Below, piece by piece: positions 6,701-9,986 of a stretch of 9,986 bases of DNA. The translations under genes and the position numbers were made by a program. This DNA comes from Treponema sp. UBA1233 (lineage in GTDB: Bacteria; Spirochaetota; Spirochaetia; Treponematales; Treponemataceae): positions 6,641-16,626 of the forward strand of contig DBWR01000038.1 in the NCBI GenBank assembly GCA_002309305.1, written 5' to 3'. The notes under the pieces were generated by a model. That model saw nothing but the letters and a program-made list of their open reading frames with translations. It had not been told where the DNA came from and did no database searches. The first letter of the stretch is position 1, and every line of letters starts with the position of its first letter.

Positions 6701-7142
6701 AAAGATTGTCTGTACCAAACCTGCTGATCTTACCCGCCAGGCACTTAAAAATCTCGCTGTTATTCTGGCAAATGAAGGTTATGACCTTACAAGTCTTAAT
6801 ACAGCATGGAACAAAGTAACAAATGCGGACCTGACAGTAGATATTATCAGCGTAATCAGAACCTGTGCAATCGGCTCACCTATGCAGAGTCACGAAGACA
6901 GAATTAAAAAAGCGGTTGCAAAGCTCAAGGCAAACCACAATTTTAGCCCGGTTGAACTTGGTTGGCTTAATGTAATAGAAGCAAACCTTTTGCAAGAAAA
7001 TGTACTGGAAGAATCTGTATTTGACAATGAAGTTATTTTCCGCAATAAGGGTGGCTTTAAGCGCATAGATAAAGACTTTAAGTTCCAGCTCCGCGCGTTA
7101 ATTGAAGAATTGAATAAATATCTGTATGATGATGCGGCATAA
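3798..7142 (+). CDS. hsdR: Type I restriction enzyme, restriction and translocase subunit R
   Basis: HsdR joins HsdM and HsdS in the type I complex. It pumps DNA with ATP and cuts at a distance when the recognition site is unmethylated. Domains in order: a DUF4145-like N-terminal helical domain (about 1-130); the HsdR_N nuclease (about 205-350) with a PD-(D/E)xK site formed by Asp265, Glu279 and Lys281 (ADYALF, then IEAKAE); helicase lobe 1 with Walker A MATGTGKT (Lys431), DEAH at 531-534 and FTATP near 574-578; lobe 2 with LTTGIDVPS and motif VI QMLGRATRR (785-793); and a C-terminal EcoEI_R-type domain (about 850-1114). All catalytic residues are present and 1114 aa is normal for the family. 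The start has the ribosome-binding site GGAAAGG five bases upstream. The next gene begins nine bases after the stop with its ribosome-binding site overlapping it, indicating coupled translation. It is the first gene of the hsd operon. Confidence 0.96.
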   Translation: MTSSFDYFEKEFPALAKLGKLAEAYCETDPNGALYKIRKIGETITTLIYQYDNIVCPTGNIKDVSQITRINTLQDYGIISHLLAKSFTRLRKIGNEAVHEDLDSSVLVRELLPIAYSLCLWFAGTYGTNKNPEYKEYVTPEKLNAVAKKKFILKIKKPTDFTPQEKQDDETENQLIEQAAVAAAQVPKILISERKNRSYKANRARPLTEAETRELIDDQLRKVGWECDTNILNQKLHGTKPQKGHNMAIAEWQTDSKIYNHGYADYALFIGEKLVGVIEAKAEHKDIPCVIDGQCKEYASLIKDSDKDYVQGKWGVNGEYKVPFAFATNGRPYLKQLETKSGIWFINFTKTTEAPKALQGWMSPIGIEELLERNAESYKKVYEELDDDDFLRNKDGLSLREYQIEAVHAVDKALEEGKRNILLAMATGTGKTRTFLALIYRFLKTGRFKRILLLVDRNSLGKQAFDVFSEVKLDQLQPLTDIYNIKNLDEKVIDKETKLQISTVQGMVQRILYNDGERMPAVTDFDLVIIDEAHRGYILDKEMADEELFFRDQLDYQSKYRNIIEYFDAVRIGFTATPALQTTQIFGEPVYTYSYRRAVYEGYLCDHDVPYIISTDKTRNGIHFEVGTLVDKYDPNNKTVVKAEVEPDEVDYDVEKFNREIITRPFNEAVFSELFENGYLSLDAPDTHGKTLIFAVNDEHADMIVDIIKKICEKNELPEQAVMKITGSAGGGNQKKIEDLIKQFKNEAFPSVVVTVDLLTTGIDVPSISNLVFMRCIKSRILFEQMLGRATRRCPEINKTHFNIYDPAGVYDHIKDKIDMQPVVQKPKIKMTELIDSMVSVPDTEPKIIQYQIEQLLAKVNRKKNNLTPEAVSNFKILTKESSIESYLKRIEELNPVEAKKQIIEDRKVFELLEDDKAELRKIIIDNKQDKDVQITRGYGKHNLQQPEDYIEEFTNYIKENRNKIEALKIVCTKPADLTRQALKNLAVILANEGYDLTSLNTAWNKVTNADLTVDIISVIRTCAIGSPMQSHEDRIKKAVAKLKANHNFSPVELGWLNVIEANLLQENVLEESVFDNEVIFRNKGGFKRIDKDFKFQLRALIEELNKYLYDDAA

Positions 7143-7151
7143 GGAGACTAA

Positions 7152-8696
7152 ATGGCTTTACCTATAAACATAAAAACTTTGCTTACAGGAAATGTTGTTG
7201 AATGGGCAAGAATCGAATTTAAAGAAACCTGGAATCCTGATGCCTCATTAAAAACAATTACAGCTTTTGCGAATGATATAGATAACTGGTCTGGCGGCTA
7301 TTTAGTTATTGGTGTAGAAGATGACAACGGTCGCCCAAAGTTTCCTCTTAAAGGAGTTCCGGCTGCAGAAGTTGACGATATTCTAAAAGACCTCTTAAAC
7401 AAATGCAAACTTATTACGCCAGATTATCTGCCGGTTGTTGCTCCTGTAGATTATGATGAAAATACAAAATTAATCATTGTCTGGTGTCCTGGTGGTCAGG
7501 TTAGACCGTATAAATCTCCAAGTCATTTTACGTTTAAAGGCGGCAAGGCAGTTCCTTCAACAGAGCAAACATATTTTATCCGCAAAATGAACAGCACCAT
7601 AAAGCCATCGAATGAAGAATTAAATGATTTATTCTCTCTTGCAAACAAAGTTCCTTTTGACGATCGTGTAAATCATCAGGCGGAACTTTCGGATTTAAAT
7701 ATCACGCTCATAAAATCATATCTTCACGAAATTGGAAGCAGCCTTGAAGCAGAAGTTGATACAATGAAGTTTGAAGATTTGTGCATGAATATGGAGCTTT
7801 GCAACACGCAGCCCGAATTTATGAAGCCAAGAAATGTGGCACTTTTGTTTTTCAGCATGAATCCACAAAAGTTTATGCCATATTCTCAAATTGATGTAGT
7901 TGAATTCCCAGATGGTGTTGGTGGCGACAAAATAATTGAAAAGACTTTCAAAGGCCCGATTCATCAGCAGCTAAGGGAAGCTTTGCAATACATTCAAAAC
8001 TCTGTCATCAAAGAAAAAGTTATAAAATATGCTGACAGAGCTGAAGCAGACAGATTCTTCAATTATCCTTTTGCGGCAATTGAGGAAGCTCTTGCAAATG
8101 CAGTTTATCATAAAGGTTATGATGTCCGCGAACCGATAGAAGTTCGAGTAGAAAACGAACAGATTGAAATAATCAGCCACCCTGGTCCAGACCGTTCCGT
8201 TACGATAGAAGGACTTAAAAAATTCAAAGTTACTAACCGACGATACAGAAATCGTAGGATTGGGGAATTTTTAAAAGAGCTTCATCTTACAGAAGGCCGT
8301 AACACAGGTTTTAAGAAAATCCTGAATGCTTTGGAAAAGAACGGTTCTCCCAATCCGGAATTTGAAACAGATGATGAACACTCATATTTTATAAGCCGCT
8401 TTTTTGTACGGGAAGGCTTTTATGATGAATCAGACTCTGACTCTGAGGCAGAAACTGTGGAGAAACAAGAAACTGCCCAGAAAACTAGGGAGAAAACTAG
8501 GGAGAAAACTAGGGAGAAAACTAGGGAGAAAATCCTTGCTTTAATAAAAGAAAATCCAGAAATTACAACTACTGAACTTGCTGCTTTAGTAGACCTTACT
8601 GTAAAGGGGATAGAATGGCAGATAAAACAGCTTAAAGAAAAAGGCATTATCCGTCGTGTCGGTGCAGACAAAGGCGGCCATTGGGAAGTTTTATAG
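7152..8696 (+). CDS. Schlafen/AlbA_2-domain protein with HATPase-like and winged-helix domains
   Basis: This belongs to the bacterial AlbA_2 ('AAA_4', Schlafen-core) family of putative DNA- or RNA-binding proteins. The N-terminal AlbA_2 domain (about 15-160) shows EFKE (22-25) and GGYLVIGVED (48-57). The central region (about 255-420) resembles the HATPase_c_4 fold, with EEALANAVYH (311-320), HPGP (343-346) and a conserved RNRRIGEFLKEL stretch. A linker then holds four exact KTRE units (444-459), and residues about 460-514 form a winged helix-turn-helix ending at GGHWEVL. Family members are usually called transcriptional regulators, while animal and some prokaryotic Schlafen cores cut tRNA or rRNA, so either role is possible. 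It is translated from AAGGAG (7141-7146), which overlaps the hsdR stop, and its own end carries the ribosome-binding site for hsdM. It is therefore an integral member of the restriction operon. The length is normal and the frame intact. Confidence 0.88.
   Translation: MALPINIKTLLTGNVVEWARIEFKETWNPDASLKTITAFANDIDNWSGGYLVIGVEDDNGRPKFPLKGVPAAEVDDILKDLLNKCKLITPDYLPVVAPVDYDENTKLIIVWCPGGQVRPYKSPSHFTFKGGKAVPSTEQTYFIRKMNSTIKPSNEELNDLFSLANKVPFDDRVNHQAELSDLNITLIKSYLHEIGSSLEAEVDTMKFEDLCMNMELCNTQPEFMKPRNVALLFFSMNPQKFMPYSQIDVVEFPDGVGGDKIIEKTFKGPIHQQLREALQYIQNSVIKEKVIKYADRAEADRFFNYPFAAIEEALANAVYHKGYDVREPIEVRVENEQIEIISHPGPDRSVTIEGLKKFKVTNRRYRNRRIGEFLKELHLTEGRNTGFKKILNALEKNGSPNPEFETDDEHSYFISRFFVREGFYDESDSDSEAETVEKQETAQKTREKTREKTREKTREKILALIKENPEITTTELAALVDLTVKGIEWQIKQLKEKGIIRRVGADKGGHWEVL
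8481..8528 (+). repeat. Four perfect 12-bp tandem repeats (AAAACTAGGGAG) in the AlbA_2 gene
   Basis: The unit AAAACTAGGGAG occurs four times without a mismatch, followed by AAAA of a partial fifth. Each unit encodes Lys-Thr-Arg-Glu. Since 12 is a multiple of three, gain or loss of units by slipped-strand pairing would lengthen or shorten the linker between the ATPase-like and winged-helix domains and keep the frame. Exact identity at the DNA level points to recent expansion rather than old, selected protein repeats. Confidence 0.95.
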
Positions 8697-8711
8697 GGAG
8701 AATTTAATAAC

Positions 8712-9986
8712 ATGACCACACAAGAAATAGTAAGCAAACTTTGGAACCTGTGTAATGTACTTCGCGACGATGGAATTACATATCAAAATTATTTGAACGA
8801 ACTCACATATATTCTATTCTTAAAAATGTGCTCAGAGATTCCCGGGGCAGAAGAACAGATACCTGAAAAATATCGCTGGGCAAAACTTGTAAAGAAAGAC
8901 GGAATTGCTCTTAAAGATTTTTACAAAGAACTCCTTGACCACCTTGGAACAAAAACAAATGGCCGTGTACTTGAGATTTATGCCGGTAGTCAGACTTCAA
9001 TCGACGAGCCAAAGAATCTTGAAAAAATCATAAAATCTATAGATGCACTCGATTGGTTCAGCGCAAAAGACGAAGGACTCGGCGACCTCTACGAAGGCTT
9101 ACTCGAAAAAAATGCCACAGAAAAAAAGAGCGGAGCAGGGCAGTATTTTACACCGCGAGTTTTAATCGATGTAATGACAGAGCTTGTAAAACCACAGCTT
9201 GGCGAAAAATGCAACGATCCGGCCTGTGGAACCTTTGGTTTTATGATCAGCGCGCATAAATACGTACTGGACCATAACGACAACCTCATTCACTGTACAA
9301 GCGAACAGCAGGAGTTTGAAGATACACAGGCTTTTACAGGAACAGAACTTGTACACGACACCCATCGCCTTGCCCTTATGAACGCATACCTTCACGACAT
9401 AAACGGCAAAATAACGCTTGGTGACACCTTAAGTTCAATCGGAATGGAAATGAAAGGCTACGATGTAGTTCTTACAAATCCTCCTTTTGGAACTAAAAAA
9501 GGCGGTGAGCGCGCACTTCGTACAGACCTTACTTATACAACAAGCAACAAACAGCTCAACTTTTTGCAGCATATCTATCGTTCACTAAAAGCAGACGGAA
9601 AAGCCAGGGCTGCTGTAGTTCTCCCTGACAATGTTTTATTTGCAGATGGCGACGGTGAAAAAATCCGCATAGACTTAATGAACAAATGTAACCTGCACAC
9701 AGTCCTCCGCCTGCCAACCGGAATCTTTTATGCCCAGGGTGTAAAAAACAAACGTGCTCTTTTTTACCCGCGGAAAAACCGACAAAGACAACACAAAACA
9801 AGTCTGGTTCTACGACCTTCGCACCAACATGCAAAGCTTTGGCAAAACGAATCAACTCAAAAAAGAACACTTTGCCGACTTCATCAAAGCCTACGAAGCC
9901 GCCGACCGCAAAAAAATCAAAGACGAACGCTGGAACTGCTTTACCCGCGAACAGATTGCCGCCAAAGGAAACAGCCTTGACCTGGG
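8712..9986 (+). CDS. hsdM: Type I DNA methyltransferase subunit M, frameshifted and cut by the window edge
   Basis: HsdM is the N6-adenine methyltransferase of the type I system, using S-adenosylmethionine. It methylates the site chosen by HsdS. The N-terminal HsdM_N helical domain spans about 1-120 (WNLCNVLRDDGITY, then ELTYILFLKMCSE). The methylase domain begins at GQYFTP. It has motif I DPACGTFGF (169-177) and catalytic motif IV NPPFG (256-260). Up to Val344 the frame follows the family; then GIFYAQGVKNKRALFYPRKN and later residues are nonsense, ending at a TGA at 9978-9980. Reading one base later from 9754 restores a family-like sequence, VLFFTRGKTDK then QVWFYDLRTNM, open to the window end. 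The cause is one extra A in the A6 tract at 9743-9748. The ribosome-binding site AGGGAG (8695-8700) overlaps the previous stop, 11 bases before the ATG. As read, the protein lacks its C-terminus, which holds contacts for HsdS. Confidence 0.93.
9743..9748 (+). other. A6 tract at which the hsdM frame is lost
   Basis: The sequence GTAAAAAACAAACGTG should read GTAAAAACAAACGTG to give Val-Lys-Thr-Asn-Val-Leu-Phe-Phe, the residues expected after GIFYAQG in HsdM. One extra A puts the remaining codons in the wrong frame. Recovery needs a +1 shift. The motif contains A AAA AAC, a classic -1 slippery heptamer in the correct phase, but a -1 shift would lead to a third, wrong frame, so programmed -1 frameshifting does not explain it. 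Confidence 0.85.

Noticed and set aside
8420..8737. 105-aa - strand frame with a repeated FSLV motif
   Set aside because: The repeat is just the reverse reading of the KTRE tandem repeat in the AlbA_2 gene. There is no start signal.
9216..9242. DPACGTFGF in HsdM motif I as an inactivating change from DPACGTGGF
   Set aside because: Other residues, such as Ala, commonly occupy this position in HsdM proteins, and I recall the Phe form in this subfamily. The rest of the motif and NPPFG are intact.
9742..9749. Programmed -1 ribosomal frameshift at A AAA AAC in hsdM
   Set aside because: The heptamer is in the right phase, but a -1 shift enters a frame with no family similarity. The conserved continuation needs +1, and programmed frameshifting is not known for hsdM.

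Overview
The window looks like an accessory defence and phage-response island from a low-to-mid GC, anaerobic, gut-type bacterium. Codon use, TGnTATAAT-type promoters and the style of the Fic and Hsd proteins suggest a host-associated spirochaete (Treponema-like), but no marker gene proves this. All recognisable genes lie on the + strand. The other long open frames are shadows of these genes.

Layout: (1) At 1-105 is the 3' stub of a RhuM-like gene that stops before the family's usual end. (2) A 215-base AT-rich gap (106-320) carries several palindromes, including a perfect 19-bp one beside the promoter of the next gene. (3) A probable two-gene unit at 321-1593 encodes an unrecognised, phage-like 187-residue protein and a compact RNA ligase of the nucleotidyltransferase superfamily. 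(4) Two Fic (Fido) genes follow at 1652-2512 and 2601-3503. They belong to different subfamilies, and each start codon sits where its own promoter should begin transcription, so both may be leaderless. (5) A broken ADP-ribosylglycohydrolase remnant lies at about 3518-3709. (6) A type I restriction-modification operon begins at 3798: hsdR (1114 aa), a Schlafen/AlbA_2-type ATPase-winged-helix protein (514 aa), then hsdM, which carries a +1 frameshift at an A6 tract and runs off the right edge. An hsdS gene would be expected just beyond the window.

How the genes may work together: HsdR and HsdM with an unseen HsdS would methylate self DNA and cut foreign DNA. The AlbA_2 protein is translated from within the hsd operon and is either a regulator or a second effector. 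Its nested position recalls the anticodon nuclease PrrC inside EcoprrI, and the RNA ligase upstream could form an RNA-repair counterpart; this pairing is inference only. The Fic proteins would modify host or phage proteins with nucleotides. Fic1 appears to carry a fused VbhA-like antitoxin segment in which both halves of the usual inhibitory salt bridge are changed, while Fic2 has a canonical active site and a canonical N-terminal inhibitory motif. The truncated RhuM gene, the deleted glycohydrolase and the frameshifted hsdM indicate gene turnover, although the hsdM frameshift may be a sequencing error.
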